NCBI GenBank assembly: GCA_024741835.1
Contig: JAENRP010000021.1
Coordinates: forward strand, 62,001-126,000
DNA length: 64,000 bases
Origin: Diplocarpon mali
Taxonomy: Eukaryota > Ascomycota > Leotiomycetes > Helotiales > Drepanopezizaceae
Direction of reading: 5' to 3'
Within the stretch, counting starts at the first letter, position 1, and the number at the start of each line of letters is the position of its first letter. Shown here one piece after another: positions 33,323 to 45,062 of this stretch. The notes under the pieces were generated by a model. That model was not told where the DNA came from, searched no databases, and worked only from the letters and a program-made list of their open reading frames with translations. The translations under genes and the position numbers were made by a program.

Positions 33323-35571
33323 TCCCCTTCCCCCCCTGCCCGCGCGAGCACCACCGCCGACGCGAAAAGGCCGTCCCATCCGGAGACTCAAGAGCATCAC
33401 CGCCGTCCCCTCCGGCGCCCCGGCGCTGGCACACCCGACAGCCGCCCCTCTGCCGCAGCCGCGACACCCACTGTACCCGGGCAGTACCGACGCGCGCCAT
33501 CGACGTCGGTGTCGGCATCAAAAGGGGGTGAGGCACAATACAAACAGGGGGTTCCGTATGTGGATTCACTTGTGGCTCATCTAGAGGTAGGACGGCCGCA
33601 AGAGGGCCATGAATATACGACTCGCCAAGGCTAGTGCTGAGGCTGGGCTCCTTATATGATACGTCCACGTGACTACTGCGCGACTTGTCTATGCATTTGC
33701 ATTCCTCTCGTCGGAGAGGAGGCCCGAGATGTCGATGGCGCCGCGGCGAGGCGCTCCCGCGGAAGAGCGGCTCCGGCAGAGCGGGAAACCTCCACACGCC
33801 GACTTGCGGCAGAGCGGGAGAGGGTCGGCACGCAGGTCATGTGATAGTAGGTCATGTGGCAAGACTCGTGACATCTGCGGCTTGGCAGGTACGGTATCTC
33901 CGCTACGCGCTCGAGGAAGAGCTTCGAGGGCAAGCTTCTACATACGACTACCATCCCACGGAGACGAGACGCTTCCCCTGTGCGCACCATCCCCGAATGC
34001 GATACCAACCGAGAGAGGGACGGCGCGGCAGCCTCCCCGACGCGCGCCTCGATACCGTCCGGACCAGACAGCAATGCGACGGGCGCGGGGGAAAGGCCTC
34101 TCCTCGCCCGTTCGGCCGAGAGAGCAGGATCGGTCACAGGTAGACGACGACGAGTCGGGGCGGGCGAGACTGGGAATCCTGCCCGCCGGCATCTTCCCCG
34201 CCGGCCGGCACATGGATGTGAGAGGGAGAGCCCCCTCCGGTCAATGCCACCCCGACCTCAAACTCGGCACGGAGCCGAGGGATGCTGGGAGCCCATGTCG
34301 GTCCCGTGCAGGACGGTGGGATGTTTCCCGACCCCCCCAGAGGGCTTGGGCCGTGGCCGTGGCCGTGGCCGTGGCGGAGACGTCGACGGCGCTCGAGATG
34401 CAGATATCCGGACACTTGCCGACCGGTGGTGGCTCGTCGCGAGTCGGACCATCACATCTATCGCGAATCATTGCGCGGCGCCGTGTCCTCCCAGACGCGA
34501 GCTTCCATCCCGCTCCGCTCACCACTGATCGTACTTCATGTCCCCGCAACGCACGACGACCAGCTGATCTCGCACCGCAGTATGGTCGGTCTTGATCTTG
34601 CGCATCTGGAATGGGATTTGATCGGCGTGTCACCCGTCCGCGTGCGTGACAGACAGAGTGTACCCAGTGGCAGTAGAGCGCATGCAACCGTCTCGTTCAC
34701 CTCAGTGGTGCGCTTGATAATGGGAGTGGGGGGGGAAAAGAGTTGATCACCATCTGAACCCTCGCTCCTCATCTGGGTAGCATAGTTTAGCATCCTGTTC
34801 AACTTTCTGGAGAGCCTACCCGAAAAAAACCGAGCAGCAAGTTGAGTTTCCCTCGCGGCGATCCGACTGAAACCAGCTAGTCGGTAGGGTTCGCATGCCA
34901 CCGTGGTGAAGAGTCGGGCTGGGCTGGTCCCAGACGATACAACTCTCATCTCACCAGAGCACGTGATCGGCACGCAGTCCTCTTCTATGTACCGGAGATA
35001 CCTGGACGCCTCCGCCCCACGCCGACTTCTCGCGAAGCACGGGCGAGACGGTGGCGGGCCTGTCTCGTTCGACGCCGAGGACAGTCGCGAGGACGGGGGC
35101 TCTGGTTGGATCGGTAGGTGCGCATGCTTCCACGAGGATGGAGGACGGTTGACCGGGCGTCAAGAGTCGGCCGGGCGGGATACAGGCGCACAGGGGGGTG
35201 TTCGCGGCCAGCTCGCCAGGTTCACGGCATAGAAGTCCAGCCATTTCTCGAGCGGCCTGGCGCCGCAGCTGCGCCATCCTCTGGCAAGGGAGCGTGGGAT
35301 CTCCAGGCCAGGGATCCCCCTTCTCGCGTCAATATCTATTGACTTTTCCCGGAAGAGTTGCAAAGGAGTTCTGGACCCGAGCGGCGAGAGCCGCGGCCCT
35401 GGGGAGCTGGTTGGGCCGGGTCGGAAACGGGTCCGGGACGGAGGCTATCTCTCGTAGGCGGCCGACCGGGCATCAAGATGGCGAGAGCAGGACACTCGAC
35501 TGGCTCACTTGTCTAGGCTGTGGAGGAACTCTAGTATACGAGGTGTCTGGTGCTACCGAAGCAAGTAAACA

Positions 35572-35611
35572 GACGTAAGCAAACGTAAACAAACGTAAAC
35601 AAACCTTAACA
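35572..35611. repeat. 10-bp tandem repeat (AACGTAAACA)
   Basis: Four to five units: GACGTAAGCA, AACGTAAACA, AACGTAAACA, AACCTTAACA and a weaker ACCGCTAAAC. It is telomere-like only superficially. Confidence 0.8.
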
Positions 35612-36020
35612 ACCGCTAAACGAACGCTCCCCTTTCCAAGTTAGAGCGCCCCACCCGTCTCCCCCGGCATTGACAGGGGACTGGAAATTCGCCGCTCCTC
35701 ATCGGCACCGGAGGCCGTCCGCTACGTGGAAGCCCATCGCGGATGCAAGTCTCGATTTCCTCCCTCTTCCTGGCGCCAGGAAGAGGGGCTGCTGCTGGGG
35801 GTGGGGCAGTGGGGAGAGGCACAACCAACCATCATCGCGCGAGGAGGGTGAAGCATCGTGGGTTGTTGGCGAGCCAAAGCTTGGGATGCTTGAGCCTCGC
35901 GACTAGAGCCCGCGCGAGGCTGGGGGGGGCACCCGGGAGAGCGACACAAGTCCAGGCCAAGGCGATGAGAGGGGATCATACGCGGCTGGTCGTTCACTCA
36001 CTCTGTTTCCCGAGGAGTCG

Positions 36021-36079
36021 GACTCGAGAATCAGACTCGAGAATCAGACTCGAGAATCAGACTCGAGACTCAGACTCGA
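36021..36079. repeat. 13-bp tandem repeat (GACTCGAGAATCA)
   Basis: Four units, three identical and a fourth reading GACTCGAGACTCA, plus a partial fifth. It lies about 125 bp beyond the 3' end of UTP7. Each unit carries an XhoI-type CTCGAG palindrome. Confidence 0.9.
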
Positions 36080-36203
36080 CTGGGCTTTGGGGGCTCAGGT
36101 CTCGGGCCACGCACCCACTCACAACCGACGAGAAGAAAAATTGGGTATCTAGTGTTGGGCCGTCGTGTGCCCCGAGTTTCTAGCAAGACCTCGCGCCGCA
36201 ACG

Positions 36204-37985
36204 TCAAGTTCTCCTCGTCGCAAAGCGACTCAGCGCCGGTCCCAACTCGTTCCCAGCCTCCTCATGTCGTTTCTGCTCCTTCCCGTTCTGCCTCTTCCTC
36301 ATCTCCTCGATCCTCAGTCGCCTCTCATCGATGATGTTCCGAGAGCCTTGCTTCCGCAGGTACTTCCGCAGCGAGCTGTTCTTGCCTCGTCCCCGATTCT
36401 TCACATCCGCGACCGGATCGACCGGTTTCTTGTCCAGGTCCTTCTCCGCCTTGCGTTGTTCCGCAGTCAGGACGTCCAGGTTGCCGATATATTCGGGGTG
36501 CAGAGAGATCATTTCTGGCTGCAGCTTGTTCAGCAGCGATCGGACCTCGTTTTCTTGGCGTTGCTTGCGGTTCTCGTATGGATTGATCTCCTGGGCATCG
36601 AAATTCGGCTCTCCTGCTCCTGGGACAATAACCGACGAGAATCCAGCACTGTGCGAAACACCTAGCAGATCCTCAAATGGACACCATCTCACCCGTTCTA
36701 TCCGCTGACCCTCGCCGCCCCATGCCATGTATGGACTTTGAATCTTTTCTTGGTCGAGAGAGTTCTTGGCGAAAAGACCTTTCCATACAGATGTCTGCGT
36801 TCCCCATCCTACGGCGGTCAAGCCACGATCGGAAATTGCAACGGAAGATGCAGGTTGACGGGTGAAGTAGCTGTTCACCTCCTTGAACATCCGAATATCC
36901 CAAACCGACATCTTGAGATCTTGCCCCGTCGAGACCATATATCTCCCCTCCCGGTCGACCGACATGTCGCGAACTGGCCCTCGATGCGCGAGGAGTTTGA
37001 CCAGCGGCGTAGTAGAGTTCGGTGACCAGAGTGTGACGGTTCCATTTTGGTGGCCGATGTGAAGGACTGCATTCCGAGGATTTTGGGCGAGTGCGGTCGG
37101 CGATCCGAGTTTGGTCGGAGTCTCGATCACCATCTGTCCTGTCGAGATATCTTGGTACTTGAGGTAGCCTGCATTGCCCTGTCTTCTAATCAGATCTTCT
37201 CCGGTGGGATGCAGACAGGCAGGCCTACCACTGTAGCAAGTAAATAATGGTACGGCAGAAACTCCATATTCGTAACCTCAATGTGCTTCTTCAAGCAATG
37301 CAGCTCTACGCCAGCCTGGTCGTATATGTAGACATACTTCTTTTGAGCCACAGCAAACATCTGGTTGTTGTGGAGCCACTTCGCATCCCTCACAGTCTCT
37401 CCTAGTTGTATCTCGCAGCCCAGCTTCCCTTCCCGCCAATCCATAGTAGCAATATGGCCTTTCCGCCCCGCCAACAAGAGACTTCTTCCATTACGAGTAT
37501 AGTCACACAAATATGGTCCAAGGGAGTCCAGCTTGAGCTCAAAACCCTTTTTTGCCGTCTCAATCGATACATCGTTCTGGATGTCTCGTTGTTTAACTTT
37601 GTACGTCCGTTCTAACTCGTTCTCTGGCTCCAGAAATCCCTCGGTGTTCTCGTGCAATATTTCGGCATCTTTTGCTCGTAATATCGCAGTTTGGTATTTC
37701 GATTCTTGTGCTTTGAGATTCGCCCGTAGTTTTTTGTCCTTGATGCCTTTTACTGCGCGGAATTAGTCCCAGCTCAGGTCCGTCCTTGTTCGTGGACAGA
37801 ATCTCACATGGAATCTTTCGCCCTCTTCCATACTGCTTGTTAGCCTCCTTTTGCCTCCGGATCAATGTGGCGTCCGGAGCTGTGGCAGTCAAATCCATCC
37901 GGGCGCGTTGGATCTGGTTTGAGCCTTGAAAATGACGTTTGGGACCACCCTCTACCTCCGGCCAATCCAGTTTCATTTCCGACAT
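36204..37985 (-). CDS. UTP7: U3 snoRNP/SSU processome WD40 protein Utp7 (WDR46/BING4)
   Basis: Exons 37985-37808, 37752-37229 and 37178-36204 give 558 aa. Introns of 55 and 50 nt restore KIPLKGIKDKKLRANLK and YLLATVGNAGYLKYQDISTG. Residues ~1-110 are the charged N-terminal region; the seven-bladed propeller spans ~130-420 (GRSLLLAGRKGHIATMDW, VHNNQMFAVAQ-type LHNNQMFAVAQKKYVYIYD, HRGPVRDMSVDREGRYMVST). The BING4 C-terminal domain follows (VRWCPFEDLLGVSHSAGFSS, VPGAGEPNFDAQEINPYENR). The tail is Lys/Arg-rich. Family knowledge: Utp7 is an essential SSU-processome component needed for 18S rRNA processing, acting in the nucleolus. It shares a promoter region with TSR1. Confidence 0.95.
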
Positions 37986-38176
37986 GACGTGAAATGATTG
38001 GATTGCATTGAGTCTCTTGTGGTGATGAAGCTAATCCACCGCGAATATTTTTTGGTGGAGAAACGCTAAGACTTTGTGATAAGCGATTTAGCGCAGATAA
38101 ACGCACATAAAAAGTTGATATCTCCCCCCGGTTTGCATATTCCCACATCGCACCACAACCTTGCAAGTTCTACACT
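37986..38176. promoter_or_regulatory. Divergent promoter shared by UTP7 and TSR1
   Basis: Only 191 bp separate the two start codons. The stretch contains GTGATGAAGCT, which resembles the fungal rRNA-processing PAC element, and a T-rich AATATTTTTTGG segment. These matches are by eye and not exact. A shared promoter would co-regulate two 40S-assembly genes. Confidence 0.6.
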
Positions 38177-40706
38177 ATGGCGTCGATACCTTTCAGATTT
38201 AAAGCTGGTGGCAACGGCAACATGGCTCCAAGTGTAGATGGTCACTCGCACAGGAGCACCACCAAAGGAACTCAGAAGGCGTTCAAGTCCAGGAAGGCAA
38301 CCAAGGGCGCGTTGAAGGAGATCGCGAAAGGTTTACCCCTCCTATTCTGCTTTGCAGGCTACATATTGACGTCAGGCAGGAAAACTCGCAGACTTGAGTC
38401 ACCGAAAGTCCCCCCACCAGCAACTCATGTCCAAACTCGACCGCCGAAACCAAGCCCGGCAGAAGCAACTGAATAAACACAAGGAACACCTGAGAGAGAT
38501 CAATATCTTTGCAGGTCGTGATGGAGCGCCGAGGATAGTCGCTGTCATTCCTTTATGCGAGGAAGGAGACGCGGCAGCGGCGGTGCGACTATTAAGTGGT
38601 AGTTTAGATATCGAGGCAGAGGTACCCGACGAGGGGTTCTTACGCACGGACATTGATCGATTCAAGCAGAAAGTGCAATACGTCATAGTAAAGAGAGACT
38701 TGGTGGCATGTCTGGATGCTGGCAGAGTCGCAGACTTTGTTATCTTTATACTGTCTGCCAGCCAGGAGGTGGATGAACTGGGTGAGCTCATCATCCGAAG
38801 TGTCGAAAGCCAAGGTCTCTCCACGCTTTTGACTGTTGTGCAGGGATTGCATAAGGTAGAACCGTCGAAGCGAAGACCCCAGGTATTGGCATCGCTGAAG
38901 TCATATATTACCCACTTTCATCCGGATCAGGAGAAGGTACACAATTTGGATTCGAGACAGGAATGCGCTAATCTTATGCGATCGCTGTGCACGACAACAC
39001 CAAAGGGAGTGAGATGGAGGGAGGATAGAAGTTGGATGCTTGTGGATGAGGTGACATGGCCCGAGAATGACCAAGGACATGTTTTTCTCACAGGAGTGAT
39101 CAGAGGAAAGGGCTTGAAGGCGGACAGGCTGGTTCAAGTTGGTGATTGGGGAGATTACCAGATTGAGAAGATTACAGGGGCGCCACTGAGGACGCAGAAG
39201 AGGGGACGAGACGAGATGCTGGTAGAAGGAACTGATGCAGAAAACGTCCTTCAGACTCCGACGGAAGACCAGGACGACCTAGCGGAATTAGCCCCGGAAG
39301 ATATCGTGGTGGACGACGAAATCAATGCGATGTCGGTCGCAACGACAGACAGGCGAGGAGTGCTCCTGGATGACCACCACTATTTCTCGGACGATGAGAC
39401 TCACTTACCTGCTAAGCCGAAAAGGCTACCCAAGGGTACTTCCTCATATCAAGCAGCATGGTATCTGGGCGACAATTTCTCCGATTCTGGATCCGACTTT
39501 GAGGATGTGGATGAAGGAGACGTGTCGATGGGTATGCCAGCCTCACCTCAAGACGGAATTGAGGGTATCGCGCCTCGGGAACCAACAGAATTCGCACCTA
39601 CCGAATATGAAGAATCCGAAATGTTCCTCGACCCACCGCCCGATGACGAGGCCGAAGCGAAACAACTCGCTGCTTTCCGAAGCCGGAGTGTAGCTGAAGC
39701 AGAGAACGATCGATTGTTCCCAGACGAGATCGAGCTACATCCTCATGTTCTGGCAAGAGAACGTTTACTCAAATATCGCGGGCTGAAAAGTTTGCGAACA
39801 AGTCAATGGGCGGAAGCAGAGGATAGAGCCTACGAGCCGGAGAACTGGAGACGCTTACTTCAAGTGCCCGATTACAAGTCGACGAGAAGCCATGTTACCC
39901 GTGAAGCTTTGGTGGGCGGCATTCCAGCTGGTACCAGAGTCCACATCCACCTGCGCAACGTCCCTACCTCGATAAAAAATACCCACAAACCCACTCACCC
40001 ACTCAACCTCTTCTCTCTGCTCCGCCATGAACATAAGCGGGCGGTCCTACACTTCGATCTCACTCTCAACTCAGACTATACCACGCCAGTCCGATCTAAG
40101 GAGGAGATGCTAATCCAATGCGGACCCCGCCGCTTCGTCATCAACCCCATATTCTCTCAGGCAGGCAATACACTCAACGATATCCACAAGTTTGACCGCT
40201 TCTTGCACCCATGGCAACCAACAGTCGCGACCTTTGTCGGACCCCTCACATGGGGCTCGGTCCCAACACTCTTCTTTAAACGCAACCTCCCGACTGAAGA
40301 ATTCCCATCCCCGCTTCCTTTCACACTCCTTGGAACAGGTACATCCTTGGCCCCATCTTCATCTCGCGTAATTGCAAAGCGCATAGTTCTCACTGGTCAC
40401 CCATATAAAATTCACAAAAAGCTCGTCACCGTCCGTTACATGTTCTTCAATCGTGAAGACGTGGAGTGGTTCAAGGCTCTTCAACTTTGGACCAGGTATG
40501 GTCGCAGCGGGTTCATCAAAGAGAGCCTGGGTACGCACGGGTACTTCAAGGCTACTTTTGACAGCAAGATAAACCCGCAAGATTCGGTTAGCGTGAGTCT
40601 GTACAAGCGCATGTGGCCGAGAGATGCGAGAGCGTGGAATTCAGAGGGGGCCGGGGCAAAAGAGGATGTGGAAATGGAAACTCATAAGGGTGGAGTTGTG
40701 ATTTAG
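38177..40706 (+). CDS. TSR1: Ribosome biogenesis protein Tsr1
   Basis: Exons 38177-38330 and 38380-40706 give 826 aa. The 49-nt intron (GTTTAC donor, GGCAG acceptor) joins KEIAK to GKLADLSHRKSPHQQLMS. The N-terminus has the Tsr1 signature HSHRSTTKGTQKAFKSRKAT. A degenerate G-domain follows (NIFAGRDGAPRIVAVIPL; no P-loop GKS seen), then the AARP2CN region (WMLVDEVTWPENDQGHVFLT, VQVGDWGDYQIEKITG). A long acidic linker spans ~275-420. The C-terminal RIBIOP block contains FVGPLTWGSVPTLFFKRN, KLVTVRYMFFNREDVEWFK and GTHGYFKATFD. Family knowledge: Tsr1 is a GTPase-like but inactive factor on late pre-40S particles, related to Bms1. Confidence 0.96.
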
Positions 40707-41328
40707 ATAGGCTTAAATCACGACCATGGTTTAAGGTAAAGGGATGGCTTACTTGGAAGGAAGGTGGTTGTTTACTGGCGTCTCAAAAGTACACCAAAGT
40801 GGATCATGGACTATAGTCACGAAAAGTATGAGAGGGTATATCCCGTGCAATTGTGAAAAACATAAATACGATAATCAATTCATTCTACACTCCCGATTAC
40901 CGCAGAAAAATAAGGGCTGTGTGTGAGCTTCAAAAGATACGTGGTTCATATACTTGGGGTTAAAATTCAACAGGAAGCGCCTACCGAAAGTGAATGTAGC
41001 CGTGGATCGCGCGGGTCCCTGTAGGCCCTTGTCCGTCTAGACATGTGTTTGTTTTCACGGCAACTGCTTAAGCGAAGCATGCGAAGTATTTGTTTTGCCA
41101 GGAGCAAAAGAACAGCAGTGAAGCTGGCCCTGCGTGCCACGCACAAATGCATACCTCTTGATATGCCCTTTTAACTCTCGCCAATGCGAACAATCCTTTG
41201 GCACCTCTTCGTAAGGACGGTCATGATCCCATTATGGAGTGTGCCTACTTTAAATGATATTTCTCAAGAGAAAATGCAAAAAATATGTGTCCAAGTAGGG
41301 ACTTGGGGACATGAACTCTAGAGAAGCT
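40707..41328. other. Gene-free stretch
   Basis: About 0.6 kb between TSR1 and the tRNA gene, holding the TSR1 3' UTR. No other feature was recognised. Confidence 0.4.
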
Positions 41329-41410
41329 CTCTCTGACGGGGAGTCGAACCCCGATCTCCCGCGCTTTGTCGACTGACAAGCGGAAATCATGACCGTTAGA
41401 CCATCAAAGA
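41329..41410 (-). tRNA. tRNA-Asp (GTC) with short intron
   Basis: The minus strand folds into a complete cloverleaf. The 7-bp acceptor stem is TCTTTGA with TCAGAGA (one G-T wobble) and a G discriminator. The D arm is TGGTCTAACGGTCA. The anticodon stem is TCCGC/GCGG(G) with loop TTGTCA, and the T arm is CGGGG-TTCGACT-CCCCG. Total length is 82, so about 10 nt (GTCGACAAAG) are intron, placed one base 3' of the anticodon as in eukaryotic tRNA introns. The CCA is not encoded, as expected. Confidence 0.9.
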
Positions 41411-43850
41411 TGAAGGAAATGCCCTGTCACCTGCTTCTAGATGTCTACCGGCAGAGGATTTAGGAAATATGAATGCTTTCTACATTGAGAGGGCACGGGC
41501 GAGGTGTGATTGGATAGAGAAAGAGGCTAGAGACTAGTATCGGGCTGGGCTCGGCCTCTCTCTCTGGAGACCTCGGAAATCAATCCTCGGGGCTTTGTCA
41601 CCATACCGACGATGTCCTCTTGTCATACATCTGGATGATCAAAAGCAACAAACAGAAAAATGCTACCTACGTTGCTCAGATACTAGTGAGAGCGCGATCA
41701 GCACACAATTCGAGCCACCTAGTTGTCCGCGAGCCGCCGTCATGTCCATCATGAAATCCGAGGGCGGCGCACGTGAGCTTCCACGTTTTTCAGACCGGCC
41801 CCGCAGCGATTTGCCAAACCCTACAAATAGCACGAACTCTCGCATGCTTTTGAAGAATGCAACACGGCTCTGTGTTGCGCATCATCGCTCAAGGGATAGT
41901 TATCCGAGCTCTGCTTTCTACTCGGTGCTGGTATGGCGAATTCCGAACTTGGAAATGCTTGCTACGGAAAGCCTTATTCGTGTTGTCGAGTAGCTAGTTT
42001 TTCTTTTGCGCTGTCACGATGTTTTCTCTGCAACTCATGTTTTGTATCATTGCATTGCTGGCTGCTTCTACGCCGCGTCAGAAAAGAGCAGTCTTGCTTG
42101 GTGATTGAGGAGGTAGTCTCAGCACTGCCCATACTTGGCTTAGTAGCCAATAGTTATTTCAAATCCTAGATCTTCTGTAGCCAGAAATCTTATATCGCGG
42201 ACACTCGGTGAGATTTGTTTGTTATTTGCGTTCTCATATCACATTGGTACAAACCACGTGCGAGGACCACGCACTTGATCTGTGGAAACCCAGATACGTG
42301 CATGACTTTGTCGCCTTGTGTTTTCTAATCTTCTTACATCCTACTGCTATCTTTGATTTCGCAACCCTTGTTTCTGCAATAGAGACAGAGAACTGGAATC
42401 CAGCCTTTCAATAGAAGGAAATACTACGCGCCTCTTCTACCATCACGTGATATATGGCACGAAGACGAGGGCTTGTTTGAAGCAGTAAAATGCAAAGCAA
42501 GAGTATCTGCGCTTCAACAGTGCGCTACGTTCTTCACGGCCGGCCTGTGGATGATGTGGATTTGGCAACATATAATGCACATGCCAACTTTGGCTTTTGC
42601 AGACTGTGAAGCCTAGGTTCTTGAAGCAAGAGGTTGACCGTTCTGACTTTTAGAGGAGAACGTGCCAATCCTGATCAGATCTAGGGGCTCAGTTCAACAC
42701 GTGTAGCTCGCTTGAGGGAAGATTAACGTGATAACTGCGGATGGTATGAGGTAACCAAGAATACATCGTCTGGAAATACCAGGATGACTGAGTTTCACGC
42801 ACGCGACGTGCACACAACTACATGACTCTCAGAATTATCCGGATGGGATCCGAGTATGCGATGGCTTGTCATGGAAGCTTGTCCGTGGAGATTGGTTGCC
42901 AAGGTTTATAGCTTCCAGCTTAAATCTCTAGTCCAAGGTACGTTAAGATCAAGTGATATTGGCAATACTGTCCAACACTTGATGAGAATCTGATATCACA
43001 TTCTAGAGCTGCTATTCTGATCACTCTAGCTTGCTATTGAGAGTCTGCAAAGAACAGTGCTTGTTACCCACGAACACAGTCTCAACCGCTCCTTCGACCC
43101 TCGCATGTTGATCACCACACTGTCACTCACGGAGTACCAGGGCAGGAGTCTCATCACGAGAAAGATGTATTCAGGGCCCACGGGGATGGGGAGGACCATG
43201 ACTATAAGCCTCCGGTAAGTATCGATATCTTAACCAGGCTGGTCGATTGCTACTCTAATCCAGCGTTGTAAATGTAGTTTGAATAGCGGAACGTATATGT
43301 ACATGTATCTACATATACGTATATGTTTCTCGTGAACCTTTCATCTATACTGCTCGCTCTTCTCGCCCGGTAGAGTAGAGCTTAATCCCGCTACCGTGTG
43401 TTTTGACCTGTCGCTTCAACCTCGCTATCTTCGTGTGACAAAAGTTCCCTACACCTCCCGACCTGTCATTCAAGGCACTCATGTTACCCCGTATAACATG
43501 GAGTTTACCTTCCGGCCATCTCCGGCGACCTGGTGCAGAGCATGTGATAGTATCTATGAATCGGAAAACTGCTCTGGAGATGCTGTGTGGTTGCAGGACT
43601 GTAAAATAGGTGACGGCCAAGGAAGTTTTACCTATCATATTCGGCGGAAGACACCTCGCAGTGTTGTCGTTGCTCCTCTGTGATCTGGAGAATTGAGGCT
43701 ACCAGACCCAATCATGCCCCAAACCAAGAGCGACCTATTATGCAGAAATAAGAATAAGAGTACATTGTAGCATGCCATCGTCGTGAAAGAAGAAGCAAAT
43801 CGGGATTGGCGAGTCATCGCAGAGCACCACTTCCCTCCTTCAACCCATGC
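41411..43850. other. Gene-free stretch
   Basis: About 2.4 kb without a supportable gene. Short frames (95-132 aa) near 41600-42000 and 43400-43680 show no recognisable motifs. A perfect 11-bp inverted repeat lies at 43291-43320. Confidence 0.45.
43291..43320. repeat. 11-bp perfect inverted repeat, AT-rich
   Basis: ACGTATATGTA and TACATATACGT flank an 8-base spacer (CATGTATC). This is a strong hairpin or cruciform candidate in a gene-free region. Confidence 0.8.
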
Positions 43851-45062
43851 TCAGCGATCTCCCTCCGTCTCTCCAGAGAAGAGGAGCGGCCTCCTGTCCC
43901 GAGTCTTCTCCTTTGATGTTGACAGAGTTTGCAGTGGCCGTTCCGTCGCGGCACGGACGAGCCTTTGCTCTGCAGGTTCCGTGTCGAGGTACAACTCATC
44001 CCCATCGACCTCCGCAGGAAGCGAAATGAAAAGGGGATGGTGGTGACTTGTTGTATTCGTTTGCTGGCTCGTAGTCCCAACCTCCGCAGGAACCATATCT
44101 CGAGCCACGACGGGCGAGGAAATTGTTCTGCCAGAAACAGCCTCGCCGGTACCCAACTCGGGCATCGATGGATATGGAGTGCGAACGTCGACTGGATCGA
44201 GAGTCATAGCCAAGGTCGGACTCCACGAACACTGCTGGAATTCGAGAGAGATGAGAGAATACTTCCCTTCATCGACAACCAGGTCCTTGACCCACGCCGA
44301 TATCTTTCCTTTCGGACCTGGAGCACCTATCTCCGGCTTCTCCGCTATATCCTGTAATCTAGTGCCGCGTCTCGTTTTGCGAAGTTTGTTTCCTGGTCGC
44401 AAATTTGACCTCCGTTGAGTGGCCTCGACCCCCATCGAGGGTCGACAGTCCATCCTCTCGTCTTCGAAACTCTCGAGGGACTCGATTGCAAGGTTGCGCG
44501 AGACTTTCAAGCTGTTTATGATCATGGCTATCGCCTTTTCTTCCGTCGCTAACTCGACTACCGATAATCTGAGTCCACATCAGCAAATGTTACAAACCGA
44601 TATTTGCACCGACCTCTTCGACGTAAGGCACCCGGCGAATTCCATACTATGCAGCAGGATATGCAAAGTGATCATGCAAGCTTCCAGTGCTTTCCTCAAC
44701 ATATGGGTTCCCGGGTGACTAAGAGTCAGAATGGCTTTATGCATCGCGTCATCTTTGAGTCCCGCGCTCGATCTTGGGCGGGCAAACAGCGCATCGATAG
44801 ACATGAGTACATCCCAACAGTGATCAACAATGTGTTGGGTTTGCCTCGAGGCACATGTAGAGTATCGCGACTTTCCAGCCTCGCCGATTTTCGACTGAAC
44901 CTGCTTTAGGGTAGAGCAGAATAAAGATATCTCAAGTCCCAGCTGCCGACATTCAGCGCTTGTTGTTCCAGCTGTCGTGGCAAAGTCGGATGCATCGGCG
45001 GCGAGTCTGAGAGCTAATGTCAGAAAGGCAGAAATACTCGTCGGCGTGTTGAGTTCGGCCAT
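43851..45062 (-). CDS. Protein with a fungal STAND/Helo-like N-terminal type domain
   Basis: Exons 45062-44614 and 43851-44568 are joined by a 45-nt intron (GTCGGT donor, GCTGAT branch, CTCAG acceptor), giving 388 aa in frame. The N-terminal ~150 residues are helical and small-residue-rich: SISAFLTLALRLAADASDFA, CRQLGLEISLFCSTLKQVQ and ACMITLHILLHSMEF. This resembles the N-terminal domain of many fungal NLR/STAND and Helo-like proteins. The rest is charged and Ser/Thr/Pro-rich with no NACHT, ankyrin or TPR sequence, so the effector-type domain stands alone. The homology call is by pattern only and the donor is not strong. An alternative is an unrelated helical fungal protein. Confidence 0.5.

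Larger units (their letters stand above)
33323..36203. other. GC-rich non-coding stretch with short tandem repeats
   Basis: About 2.9 kb. Long overlapping frames on both strands (up to ~308 codons) give Arg/Ser/Pro-rich peptides without domains. A GGCCGT hexanucleotide run lies at 34348-34374, a 10-bp repeat at 35572-35611 and a 13-bp repeat at 36021-36079. No gene or RNA was recognised. Confidence 0.5.

Noticed and set aside
33669..34595. 308-codon plus-strand frame and overlapping minus frames
   Set aside because: Composition-driven; low-complexity peptide without family resemblance, and equally long frames oppose it.
35572..35611. Telomere-like repeat
   Set aside because: The AACGTAAACA units do not match TTAGGG/CCCTAA; it is just a short tandem repeat.
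38177..38476. Separate 99-aa protein at the start of TSR1
   Set aside because: It is TSR1 exon 1 read through its intron.
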